Assembly: GCF_003473485.1 (NCBI RefSeq)
Contig: NC_053042.1
Location: 7,959,501-8,023,500 of the forward strand
DNA length: 64,000 bases
Origin: Medicago truncatula
Lineage: Eukaryota > Streptophyta > Magnoliopsida > Fabales > Fabaceae
Direction of reading: 5' to 3'
The notes under the pieces are model-generated. The model was given only the letters and a program-made list of their open reading frames with translations, made no database searches and had not been told where the DNA came from. Positions 23,826-35,177 of the stretch are shown in pieces (within the stretch, counting starts at the first letter, position 1; each line of letters opens with the position of its first letter). The translations under genes and the position numbers were made by a program.

Positions 23826-26800
23826 TTACTTGGTGCAGGCACCAACCAAACGCCCGTTTTCGAGTAGGTTAGCAGGAAAGGGTGCTTGACAGCTACTAAT
23901 ATGTGACTTTAAGCGGGGTATGTTTGGATGTGCACTTTTACATTTGTGGCACCTCAACTCCATAGACAGTAGCTTGTCATCATCTTTCAATGTTGCTTTT
24001 CCATGAATAGATACCTCATCAATTATATCTACTGAGTCGCGAAAGAAAGCAGTGTTAAACGAGTTCCAGTGCTTCTTATTCTTCAAATGTTTTGAGTCAA
24101 AGTCCTGGCTAATAACATGTAAATGTAGTTGTCGCATTGAAGGAACCTGCAGCACGTAGACATGTCCAGAAATTTTAACATATATGTATATAGTGTACAC
24201 AAAAAAGGGAAAATAAGATTTTACAAGCCATGAAAATTTTAGTTTACAGATAACACCTAGAAGCATGCCCAACAACAACAACCAAACCTTATCCCACTAA
24301 GTGGGGTTGGACCTAGAAGCATGCCCATAAAAATTAAAAAAAACTTAACCATGACTTAAGCTACTTGTAGATGCACCTTCTCAGCATAACAATAGTACAA
24401 TCGAGTTATTTCATATCGGTTTTTCCAACACATGCAAACAGATGATTAATAACCGAAAAAAAGGGAGCAATTAATGATCCTTAGAGTGTGCATGCTGAAT
24501 TATCACTTAATTGTAGAGTTATTGAGATAATGACGAAAATATGCCCAGCCACAAAAAATCATTTTCAACCTCAATTCAATTTGAATTCAATTTGGCCGCA
24601 GCTAACTTAAATTTGTTTTACGGTTAAAAACATGCTAGAGTCAAATTCACTCATTAACCAAGTGAAAAAAATAGGTCTTGAATATAAACTCTGCATACCG
24701 AGTGATATCCAAGGCGAAATACCAGTGAAGAATTCTCACTCAAGAATTTCTCAGCCCATTTTAAACCCACTGCATGCATCCTTTTCAATACCGAAAGGTG
24801 CTCATTTTGGACATCTGACAGGCAATCGAGACCTCCACTCCGTGCCAACACCAGAACATGTTTTTGTGCCTGCAAAGCACATAGAAATTCAGTGCAATAC
24901 ATTTAAAGAGTCAAGCATGTCAGAAAAAAGTGAATAAAAAAAGATGAATTCACCTTAGGATACATATCATTCAATACAACAATGTCCTCTGAAATTTCAA
25001 GCAAGTCATCCTTATGCTTTTCAGGATGCATAGCTATTAGATGAAGAGCTTGAGCCCATGATCCCCATGCCTTCTTTGTGCTCCCATCGGTTCTTTTATG
25101 CTCTGAATCTACCTTTTCATCTCTAGAACCCGTAAAGGTCGTGTCAAAACCATCATGGGTTCCCTTGTATTTCTTGCTTTTTTCCAATTCGTGATCAGCA
25201 TCTCTCTTACTCTTTTGATCGGTATTTCTGGAACACTGTTCAGACTGATCTTGCAACTCCAAAGACTTTTTTCCAAGGTTTTCATTTTGATGTACCGTGT
25301 TCCTAACAATTGATGCAAAACCTTCAAATAGTGATGCATAAGCATCCTGGAGAACCTTGCAGCCTCTTTCATAATCATTGTTCAGACAATTTGGTCTTTG
25401 TGGATTCATATTAGGTCCAAGGACGTGTATGACATGGGTCACACCTTCTCTGGTGAACAAAGGAGAAGATGAAGGTAGAGGGACAACAACAGCATTCCCA
25501 GGTGAAACAGTCTTCGCTTTTTCTTTGGTTGCAGACTCCAGTTCAGGACCTGCGGCATCAAAAATTGATGCATTAACACCTCCACCGCCAGGTTTCAGTC
25601 GCCTGCAAATGTTTTTTCATTTCAACCAAGAGAACATGTGAAAAATGACAGGTTTAATTGATCGAAAACATTATTAAAAAAAAAACTGAAAACATATTCT
25701 ATCCATGGGAAATGAGTTAAAACTAATGAGATTCAAATCAATAAGCAAGCTTAAGCATTGGCGGTAGAAGATGCATCACATACGAAAAAGTGATAGGCGT
25801 TAGTCTAGAATTTGATTGTAAAATTACAGTTAACAGAAACTTCCTAATGTGGTATCAGACAGCTAGAGATCAAGGAAATCCTAAGGCTTTGTTTGCGAGT
25901 TTGGAGGGGAGGGTTTTTGAAAAAAGGAAGGAGCAAGTGGAAAAAATAGAGAACTTTGGGAGAGGAGGGCTTTGGGGGGTTCATTTTTCTTCATAATATA
26001 GAACCCTCCTCATTTTGGGGGATTCAAAAATTGTATTGGAGGAGGGTTTTGGGAGGTTCTGGAGGGTTTACATGAATTCTTCAAATTTAATCCGCGTTGT
26101 TATAATATTCTTAAATTAAAAATATATATATTAATCATAAGCATTAATTTATCACTCTAAAAAAAATACTCTTTCAAATTTTTAGCATTAATTTATCACT
26201 CTAAAAAAAAATACTCTTTCAAATTTTTAGAAAGATTTCTCAAATTTTCCCTATATTTCCTACCCCCCAAAGCCCTCCCCTCCCCTCCCGTCCAAACTCC
26301 AAAACAAAGCCTAAAACACACAGCATATCATATAAAACTCATATTTTTCACACATGCAGTTCTTTGAGGTCTATTTTATGCGTGTTTATTAACTATCTAC
26401 TTCATTCTCACCAGTTCGCAGCATTTGCAATGACATTACAGCGCAAACCTCCAGTTGAATAAAGGCGAGTGATGTCTCCAACATGGGTAAAGAACTTCTG
26501 GGTGTCGACGTTCTTTTCTGCCGCTTTGGATTTAACTAAGGACAAAATTTTTGATCTATGTGTCAAATCAACTAGAACAAGTCTGGCATTCTCCATCTTA
26601 TTTGAGTACTCTACAACCTTCTCAACAATAATATCTGCTGCCTTGTCATGGTTGAATTGGAAATCTGCTGTTGAAATAGAGGGAAATGCCAGAGTCGGAG
26701 TATCATCAAGAGAAACTTGATTGTGACAGGAACCAGCAGGTATATTAGTCTGACCTTCTATATCTTTTGACCCTAACTTGGAATTATCATGCGCTGATGG

Positions 26801-29111
26801 GATTTTTTCCATATCTTTGCAGAGGGAATCATTTTTTCCAGAAGTCTGGGAAGTAGAGTCTCCAATGGTATTTTCTTTAGATGCAGTATCAACTGGTACC
26901 TCTGCCTTTTTCAGGAATTTCATTATACTAGATTGGATTTTGGAATCTGGATTTTTCTGACCGAAGCAGCCATGTGAAAGGTTCTCCAGTGGCCCAAGTT
27001 TTTGATATGTATCAATAGCATCTTTGACATTACTCTCACTCTGACAAAATGTTATTCGGTTAAAGCCTTCGCTTAATTTGGGCAACTCTTTACTTTGAAG
27101 CATTCTATTCACAACTGCAGCAGCTTTTCCACCTTGCAAATTTCCTTCATGCCCAGATCGTTTAACAGATCGAGAAATACACAGCTTGGCAGGAAGGTCG
27201 AGTACAACTGCATGGATATCTATTTGGGATTCACCCCGAAGCTTTAAAAAATCTGACCGCTGTTCTCTATTAAGATTGCACCTGTCAATGAATACACTCT
27301 TCCCATCTTTCAATCCTCTAGCTGCACTACTTAGGCATTGAGCTTTACTTCCTGCTTTACCGTTTCCAATAGTGTCCTAAAGCAATAGAAAGTACAACCA
27401 ATATTAGTAAAGATTCAAAACCAGCTCCTGCAATCAAAGCACGCAGATTTTTCACATCATGCACCAAGGGATTATTATAGTTGCGGAGCTGCCTAATAAA
27501 ACTCACAAAAACCGAGGGTAAGAAGTTTCAGTGAAAATTCCTCACTTTCGTTCCCTTCATAATACAAACTTCCAAACAACAAGAACCAAGCCTTTTCCCA
27601 CTAAGTGGGGAATGAATAATTCCCTTATCCTCAATCCAAAAACACCTAGAAGCCCTCAAGCAGACTAGAACTAGAACACGCATTAACTGCTTAGGATCTT
27701 TCAAATAAAAGCATATATGAAAATTTTCGAGATCAAGATGAAGATCAAAATGCACAAGTATAACACACACCCCTTGATTCACCTCAGGGTTATCAAACAC
27801 ACTAAAGTAGTGTTTAATAGACAGGTTAGAACAAGACAGAAAATAACTCAACACACATTTTTTTAATGTTTGATGTATTGCTTTTTATTACAAAAAAAAA
27901 AAAAGATAACACACCTAAAGGCTAAAGCCCTCGTGCAGACTAAAACTAGAACACCCATAAATTGCTTAGGATCTTCAAAATATAGGTGTATATGTAAATA
28001 TCCAAGATCAGGATGAAGATCAAAAGGAATAACTCATAAGTACAACACACACCCTTGATTCAACTCAGGGTGTTATCGAGCAAATTAGAGTAGTGTTTAA
28101 TAGACAGATTAGAACGAGACAGAAAATGACACAGTACATGTTTTTCTTCTATGTTTAATGTATTATTATTACAAAAATATAATTGAATGGAACATTTTGA
28201 TTCCGATGAAAAAGTGAAACCAAAGAGAAAAACATAGTTTAATTCTTCAAGTAGTGCTAGAAACACACACTTTCTAACACATTTTCTATTATCGGTCAAA
28301 ATTCACATGGGTCCGTATAAATTTGGTGGAACCCATGTGAGCTTTAACCAATAAAAAAAGTGTGTTGACAAGTGTGTGTCAAAGGGCACGTTGCTAAGAT
28401 TATTCTTTTTTTCGCATGCCAGATGTATAATTTCATTCACTCCTTTTTCATCAATTCCCTCACTTCTTTCATTCTAACATAGAACCACCCCTTGAAATCA
28501 AAGACGTATCCAGTGTCAGCCAGACACAATATTACAAGCAACCACTTCTATTTTTTCAAACTATTGCAGATGTCTACGTGTCAGTGTTGAGCCATGTAAT
28601 GTGCTTATGCTTCATTTGCAAATGAAAGTTGTGTACAATGTCCTATGAAGCACGGACACTCCTCGGATTAGGTGTGTCCTGGTGTCAGAAACGTTGACAC
28701 GACACTGACACATATAATTACACTGAATTATGTGATTTTCTCAAATTATTAGTGATGTCAGCGTGTCATTGTCTGTGTCGTGTCCGGTGTCCATGTCTGT
28801 AACCGTGCTTCATAGTACTGTCATGTAATGTGGTTATATACTTCATAGTCTACGACTAATGATTATCAGTTACCATCTAAAAAAAGCATAAAACTTGAGT
28901 GGTTTCGGTGAAACCCAAGAAGCATTTAATCAAACAGGTAAAAGGCAAAGTTTCAAAACCTGACAAACGCGAAGCCATGTGCGAGAAGAGGAACGCATAA
29001 CTTCTTCACAGAAGGTGGATTTCCCGCTTCCAGGTGCACCAACTAAGATTACCAAAATGGGTTTTGCATCTGCATTATTAATTTTCATGATTCATTCGCA
29101 TATATGCATGA

Positions 29112-29146
<35 letters not shown>

Positions 29147-29194
29147 TGAAGGTTATAGAAGGAAACCTTTGTTGTTGTCGAGGTCCATGTCCAT
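23826..29194 (-). CDS. APTX: Aprataxin-like protein (kinase-macro-HIT-zinc finger; Arabidopsis bHLH140 type)
   Basis: Six exons on the minus strand: 29194-29167, 29069-28960, 27376-26412, 25602-24954, 24869-24699, 24146-23826, summing to 748 codons with stop (747 residues) in consistent phase. Residues 1-190: P-loop kinase (GAPGSGKST at 20-28; VFIDRCNLNREQRSDF) like polynucleotide kinase-type ATPases. About 335-465: macro domain (VIANAANWRLKPGGGGVNA, HVIHVLGPN). About 510-650: HIT domain with the histidine triad in [13 protein letters not shown]. About 705-730: C-terminal zinc finger (CHKCKSAH, then HISSC). Aprataxin removes AMP from abortive DNA ligation ends in the nucleus; the plant protein's bHLH name is a misnomer, as no bHLH is seen. 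Introns hold an RTE tail and a Tourist MITE. Pieces of paralogous copies lie at 1-3765. Confidence 0.93.
24255..24326 (-). mobile_element. RTE LINE 3' end, 40 bp, with 16-bp target duplication
   Basis: ACCTAGAAGCATGCCC at 24255-24270 and 24311-24326 flanks 40 bp beginning AACAACAACAACCAAACC and ending CCCACTAAGTGGGG TTGG. Reversed, this is the 3' terminus of the RTE element at 32060-32605 (ACCCCACTTAGTGGGATAAG then TTG repeats). It lies in the last intron of the aprataxin gene. Confidence 0.88.
25885..26310. mobile_element. Tourist-like (PIF/Harbinger) MITE in an aprataxin intron
   Basis: Left end GGCTTTGTTTGCGAGTTTGG and right end (reverse) GGCTTTGTTTTGGAGTTTGG are inverted repeats that continue for about 50 bp into GGAGGGGAGGG and GGGCTTTGGGGGG. 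TAA on both sides fits the 3-bp TWA target duplication of Harbinger. No transposase. Inside, a 45-bp unit with ATTAATTTATCACTC is tandemly duplicated at about 26139-26230. Confidence 0.8.
27576..27610 (-). mobile_element. Short RTE-like 3' end relic
   Basis: AACAACAAGAACCAAGCC and CCCACTAAGTGGGG match the RTE 3' end in reverse. No clear target duplication. In an aprataxin intron. Confidence 0.6.
28643..28815. mobile_element. Small MITE with CTATGAAGCACGG ends
   Basis: The 13-bp ends CTATGAAGCACGG and CCGTGCTTCATAG are perfect inverted repeats; the 173-bp body carries GTGTC/GACAC words. Related partial sequences occur at 1824-1945 (in the EF1A copy A leader intron) and 31440-31556 (in the Myb/SANT gene's leader intron), so the family is dispersed. 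No coding capacity. Superfamily not assigned. Confidence 0.75.
29114..29143. repeat. (GA)n microsatellite in aprataxin first intron
   Basis: About 15 uninterrupted AG/GA dinucleotides lie about 25 bp inside the 97-bp intron between exons 1 and 2. Confidence 0.9.
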
Positions 29195-31150
29195 GTTCGA
29201 ATACGAGATTCTTCTTGTTTAGGATTCTATGATCTGAGGAGTTGTGTCACTTTTTGGGTTCAAGACAACACGTCACACCAAAATAATAGTCTATCACTAT
29301 GCAAAAATCAAATTTTTAAGTTGATTCATTTAAATGATGTAATTAGTCAATAGTATAAACCAAATACATCATTTATGCATGAGGATGCGTGTTTTTGCTT
29401 CTGGACCAAATGGATTGTTTATCTAAAACAAAAAAAAAAGTAATGTTATTTGAACAACCCTTTCTTGTGACAACTTGTTAGACAACCAAATTATACAAAG
29501 AAATTTAGGTAGTGGCACAAAAATCAAAGTAATAGAGAGATAAAGTAGAAGGACAATATGAGTATGAGAGAGAAAGTTGTCACGAAAGTTATCAAAAATT
29601 GATTGTTCAAATATCATTTCTCAACAAAAAATGATCTTTATATGTATTCTTTTTATCTTGATTGGTGTAAGAAATTTAAAGGGAGTGATGATTAAAATGA
29701 ATTTATGTTTATCTCTTTAAAAAGAACTCAAAATATCAAGTATCTCTTATTTCAACGGTCGTTTTTTGTTTTTTATCGGGAAGGTGAATGGGTTCTCATT
29801 GTCTCTTTAGTTGTGGTGGTGTTTTTAGATATCATAGTATTACGACTCCTAACTTCTACGATCCTTTTGAACAAACTTTGAGATTGATTTACGCTGACTT
29901 TGATAGGGATAACAATAGGCACCATTTGGACCAGAAATGTTCATCTCCATATATGTGTTAGTAAAAAATTACTCATGCTCTCGACCATGGTGGATGATAA
30001 ATTTAGTGTCAATCCTCCTATATATTTTTTTTTGTTAATCTTTGAAATGGAACCATGACAATCTAAAGTTTGGTCAAGAGATAAGTAAAGTTTAAATAAG
30101 AGTCATTTCACTCAGAAATTGAACTAAAGTTCTCTTAAACAATTCGTTGTTTGAAGGAGCTCATTAATCCTCATATCATCTAGGTACCGAGGTGCTTGTA
30201 CTTGTGCCCATTTTCCACAATTTAACAAAAAAAAAAAAAAAGACAATAAATAACAATAAAACACCACATTGTAATTAAAAAATGATCTAAAATATTTTAA
30301 ATCAACTTATAAAATATTACATATTATGGTATTTAGCTATTAAAATCATCTGATCGTAGCATGATCGTAGCAGGAAGGATAACAATTTATGTTTTAAGAA
30401 ATGTTCATGTTAAAGTTTAAATACATGTAAAAAAAAGTTACTAAGATATGTTTATGTGTGCGGGTTGTGGGTGAGTTTACACGAGAGTATTTGTACACAT
30501 ATCGATTCAAATATTTAGATGCACAAACCTAAGTTTAAACTCATAAATGTATTAAGATTTCTCTCCATTTATCTTATTTAGAGAGATAAAAACATAAAGG
30601 AATTTGGAGAGAAAAAAAAAATCCTCAAAAAGAGTTTGTATAGCAAAACTCATTTAGTGGAAGAACTCATTATCTATTTTTTTTTTTATTTATATTTATC
30701 TATCTTAAAATGAAATTCTCTAATTGTTATCGTAAAAAGGAAAATGCCAACAATTGCATTGAAACACTAATTAAGAAATCAAATATAATAGTATTTGTAT
30801 TTAAAATTGTGCAGTCAATGCATCAAAAAGTTTTAAATTTGTCCTTTTCATCTTAAGATTTCATCTTTTAGTTTTCTTAATCAATACTTCCGAAGACGCC
30901 GGTTAACATGACCCGTATAAAAAAAATAAAAAATAATTTTAATTATGTAACTTGGTTGGTAACTTAACTCAGAACATCCACTTATTTTAAAAAAAGAAAG
31001 AAAAACGATGTTCTAATCCTAACACTAGAGTTTGTTTTCTTCCATATACATTACTGAGATAATAAAAGAGGGAGAATAAAAAATAGGTGAATAATAATAA
31101 AGCACTGAAAATAAAAATGATGAAAAGTGAATATTCAGTCACTGAGTCAC
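29195..31150. other. Intergenic between aprataxin and Myb/SANT gene
   Basis: The two genes are divergent and share this 2-kb region, so it must hold both promoters. It is AT-rich; no frame or clear element was found. Confidence 0.5.
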
Positions 31151-32059
31151 GTTCTCTGCCAAATTGAAACTGATTGATAATACGTACGACACACTCGGAT
31201 TCATTCAAATTCAACAACTCGAAGCGAAGCTGTTGAGCGAGGTATTGAATTTCAAAACCTTCTTCTTTATTCTATTCTATTCTTAGTTAGGGTTTTATCT
31301 TTCCAATTTTTAATTCAATTCGATTTCCCTTTTCATTTTATTTTTTCTCAAACATTACATTACTACAATAGATAGATACACTCACACAATGCTGCTGCTT
31401 ATTTTGCTTCTATTTGAGCTTTGTCACCCTCCTCCTCGGTTTAGGCATGTCCTACACAACACTGACACGTATAAATTCATCTAATTATGTTGTTATCTCA
31501 AATTATTATATGTGTCGTATCCGGTGTCCGTGTCTGAGTTTGTGCTTCATAGCCTTGAAATGCATAATAAAGGGAATTCCTTGATGTAAAGAAAGATGCT
31601 CAGCATTAGTTTAGTTGATCGATATGTAGTGGTGAAAGAGGTTTCTTTCCCCTTCACCCCTTGTTTTGATGTTTTTTGGTTTGTCTGTGTTGGTCTTTTG
31701 AATTTCTTTTTTCTATTTAATTAAGTGAATCGAATGTTGGTGGTCTTTTATATAGTATAGCAAACAGCAATTCCATGATATGAATAAAAAGATGTGGAAT
31801 TTGAGGCTGTAGATCTTTCTTTTTATTTCCTTTCTTTCTGCATAGTTAACTTGAGTGTAACTGTTGTTGAACTGATTATATAGGATGCTAGTTAGTGGGG
31901 TTAAGTTCTAACTCATATCTGCAAATAATAGACTCTTAAATCAAACAAAATTTGGTGGCAGTTTTTGTTTTAGTTATGGTGCCCTTTGAGATAGTTGTGA
32001 CACTTATGTAAAAATGCTATTGTTGATCATGACAAGGGTAGGTATAAGCTTTTAGCAAA

Positions 32060-32605
32060 TATAGGTGAAAGTTGGAGATCATATCTTACCACAAGTTACA
32101 CGATTTATATATCTTGGATCCATAGTACAAAACGATTGAGAAATAGAAGGAGATGTAAACCATCGAATTCAAGTTGGGTTGTTGAAATGGATGAGGGTCT
32201 CAGGTATTTCATGTAATAAGAAAGTGCTGCTCAAGTTGAAGGGAAAATTTTCCTGAACATCTATAAGACCGACAATGTTGTATGGTACAAAGTGTTGGGT
32301 TGTAAAGAACCGACACAAAAGATGGGGTAAAACCTATAGTAGAAAAGATGGTGGAAACTAGGTTTATGTGGTTTGGACATGTAGAGAGAATACCTCGGAA
32401 TTGCAGTAAGGAGAGTGGAATTGCAGTAATGGAGGACAATTAAATCACTAGAGGTAGATGAAGACCTTCAAAACTATAAAAGAAACTAGTAAAAACGATC
32501 TAGAGATTAATGAGTTGGATAGAGTATGGTATATGATAGTGTCGTTTGATTATGTAGTTGACCCCACTTAGTGGGATAAGACTTGGTTGTTGTTGTTGTT
32601 GTTCG
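32060..32605 (+). mobile_element. RTE-type LINE, 5'-truncated 3' portion
   Basis: Degraded frames read HRIQVGWLKWM, then MLYGTKCWVVKN, then ETSKNDLEINELD and VDPT-WDKTWLLLL, the conserved C-terminal end of plant RTE reverse-transcriptase proteins (usual forms: MLYGTECWAVK, VADPT). It ends in TTG repeats after ACCCCACTTAGTGGGATAAG. Multiple stops; inactive. It sits in the leader intron of the Myb/SANT gene. Confidence 0.85.
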
Positions 32606-32684
32606 GTGTAGTATATGTGAAAGGTGTTTTCAAGAGAATCTTATTGAGCAAATTACTGAATTTTAAGCATTCATGCAGGTGCTG

Positions 32685-33716
32685 ATGGAACTTGAATCCA
32701 ATAATCAACCCAAGCAAGAGCGTTCAAGGACAAGATGGACAGCATCACTTGACAAGATATTTGCAGACTTGGTTGTTAAGCAGATTCAACTGGGGAATAG
32801 ACAAAACGATACTTTTGACAAGAAAACGTGGAATCACATCCGTGATGAGTTTAATAGGAAAACAGACCTTAATTTCAATAACAATCAATTGAGGAAGCAT
32901 CTTGATGTTCTTCGGACGCGCTTCTATAATTTGAAATCTACTAATGATCAAAGTAATGGCTATGTAATAGATGATCCCCTTTACATTGGCCTTGAACAGT
33001 GGGAAGACATAGGGGTAAGTTAAGTTCCTTTCTCTATACCTAAATTTCCTTATGCATTATACTCTAAATTGAATTGTTTACTTTAGAAGAGTCAAATCTA
33101 ATTTTAATATGAATTTGTTACGTTTTCTATACAGGCACAGCCTAGGAATGAAACAGTTAAAGGGAAAGATTGTCCGATATATGAGCAACTCTGCGCAATA
33201 TTCACAGACTTGCCCGCTGATGGGAAATACGCTCAATCTAGTCACTATGGAGAGTTAGATAAATCTTTCGGTATCAATGCTGCTTACTTGACTTCATATC
33301 CAGAAATTGGGGTCTCTCATGAAAATCCATCATCATCAAAATCCATTCCAAGGAATATCTCAACAGTTGAGAAAGTGACCAAGAATACTCTTGATAGGAA
33401 AAGGAAACGTCCTAATGAGACACAAACTACTAGTCTAGATCAAGACACATGCAATGCTATGGCAGAAGCCATGTTAGAGATGATTTCTGCGTCGAGGTTA
33501 AGAGCAGTTGTTTCGAGTGTAAGTGATGATAAATTTTCCATAACAAACTGCATCAAGGCTCTGGATGAAATAAAAGGCATCGATCAAAATCTTTACTTTT
33601 CTGCATTGGACCTCTTTGAGAATCCTAGTTTCAGAGAGACATTCATTTCTTTAAAAAGTGTCAAGATAAGGTTGACATGGTTGCAAGGAAAGTGCAGTAA
33701 AAGTTCCTTCCGTTAG
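32685..33716 (+). CDS. L10-interacting MYB (LIMYB)-like protein, Myb/SANT-like domain
   Basis: Two coding exons, 32685-33014 and 33135-33716, give 303 residues; phases agree (GGG/GCA). A leader intron runs from a donor at 31242 to the acceptor ATGCAG at 32678, so I choose MELESNNQ as start, not the in-frame ATG that spans the acceptor. Residues about 18-110 match the Myb_DNA-bind_3 / Myb-SANT-like domain (RTRWTASLDKIFADLVVKQI, KTWNHIRDEF, LDVLRTRFYNLK). A basic patch RKRKRP (about 200) may be a nuclear signal. The C-terminus (SISNCIKALDEIKGID-like, then LDLFENPSFRETFISL) is the pattern seen in plant L10-interacting MYB proteins and transposase-derived relatives. LIMYB acts in NIK1 antiviral signalling in Arabidopsis; this member's role is unknown. 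The leader intron carries an RTE tail and a MITE remnant. Confidence 0.85.
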
Positions 33717-35177
33717 TATAGGTTTAAGCCATTTTGAAGTTGGCTTCATTGACTTAGGCTATGGACTTAGCATACCCTTCTTTTTGTTTTGCTGTAAGTA
33801 ATTTTGTTTTAGCTCTTGCAACCTTTCTAAACTGTTCAAGTGCCATTTGATCTGAACATGATTCCTATAGTTATTTCTCTAGATATGATTTTGATGATCC
33901 ATTTTATCTACACTTATCTTTGATACCTATTAGTTAAATGTAAACAAATGATATCCTTTGCAAATTTTATTGCCATGTTAATGATTTATGACTCAAACCA
34001 TTTTATATTGAATTTGTAGTCCATTAACTTCATGTATATTCATTTAACCTGCAATGGTTGAAAAAAAGAGAAGACTTCTGTTGTACTTCATTCTACTGAT
34101 AAAGGAATCCAACTGTTCATGTATCTTCTCTTCATTCAGAAGTGTTGTCAACAAATCAAAACCCAAGGGTATACACCATGATTCTTATGGGTCAAGCTTG
34201 CATATATTAAGGGAGATACTTTTCCCAACCCCTAAAGTCACTTCAGAAATACACATTCCAAAAAAAACACAATGTCTGTGTCATCCGGATGTGTACTTCT
34301 GGACAAAAGCATATTTTATTTCCCATATGAAAGATGAAGATCACTTCTAAAATCATGTTTTTTTTTTTTTTAAAAGACGCTCCAAATATTAAACCATCTT
34401 TCCTTTGCTAATAAAAATACAGTTTTCAATATAATGGCGGCATTAGTGTCTTTTAACTTTTCACTGTGGATGTATGCATGATAAAACCAATTCTAATCTA
34501 TCTTCAGTAAAAAGGAGAACTTGATTTCACATTTCATTCTTAGAGCTCTAAAAAACACTGACAACGAATTCAAACTTAAAGCTATCCTTAATCCCATTAT
34601 CACTTTTGCTGCTGCAATCAAAAGCAAAACTGACATGGCTTCTATTAATTTCAGGCAATAACAAAGAATTACCTCTCACTTAAGAAACTAATTATGCTTC
34701 TAGTATCGTTGTTACAGTGGTAATACAAAATTTGAACAAATAACCTTGAGCAATTTAGTGAGACCTCTCAGGCTCTCACCCTATCACCATTACTAAAGCT
34801 TATTATCCTTCTGAATTCTAATATTGTTAAAGAAACGATGATGCCAGCCATTAAAGATAGTAAACTCATTTACAAGAACAGAACTAACAACGGTGATAGT
34901 TATGTAAGCATAGTTACTTTCACCTGGGGCCATATACACAACAAAATTCAATCTTTACAACAGGACATTCAATAAATAATGTCGACAAACACCAAAATTT
35001 TACATAGATAGGTCATGAAAGGGAGTGGCCTAATATCACTGGTTAAAATTGTAAACCAAATGAAAGCATCAACATGATTTTGATAGTTGTATGCGGTGTG
35101 TACAGAGACAAGAAATGGAACGAGTACATTAACATCACGATTAAATCCAAAATCAGTGCCCACAATCTTAGCTTCTC
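33717..35177. other. Convergent 3' region, nothing recognised
   Basis: Lies between the ends of the plus-strand Myb/SANT gene and the minus-strand LQY1 gene and should contain both 3'UTRs. A 98-codon frame at 34054-34350 has no recognisable motif and is probably chance. AT-rich otherwise. Confidence 0.5.

Noticed and set aside
26469-26720. Plus-strand frame repeated at both 17-238 and here
   Set aside because: Both are antisense to aprataxin exon 3 and its relic; the similarity reflects the duplicated exon.
32209-32439. 76-codon minus-strand frame
   Set aside because: It is the antisense of the RTE relic.
34054-34350. 98-codon plus-strand frame
   Set aside because: No motif, no splice or promoter context, AT-rich codons; lies where 3'UTRs are expected.
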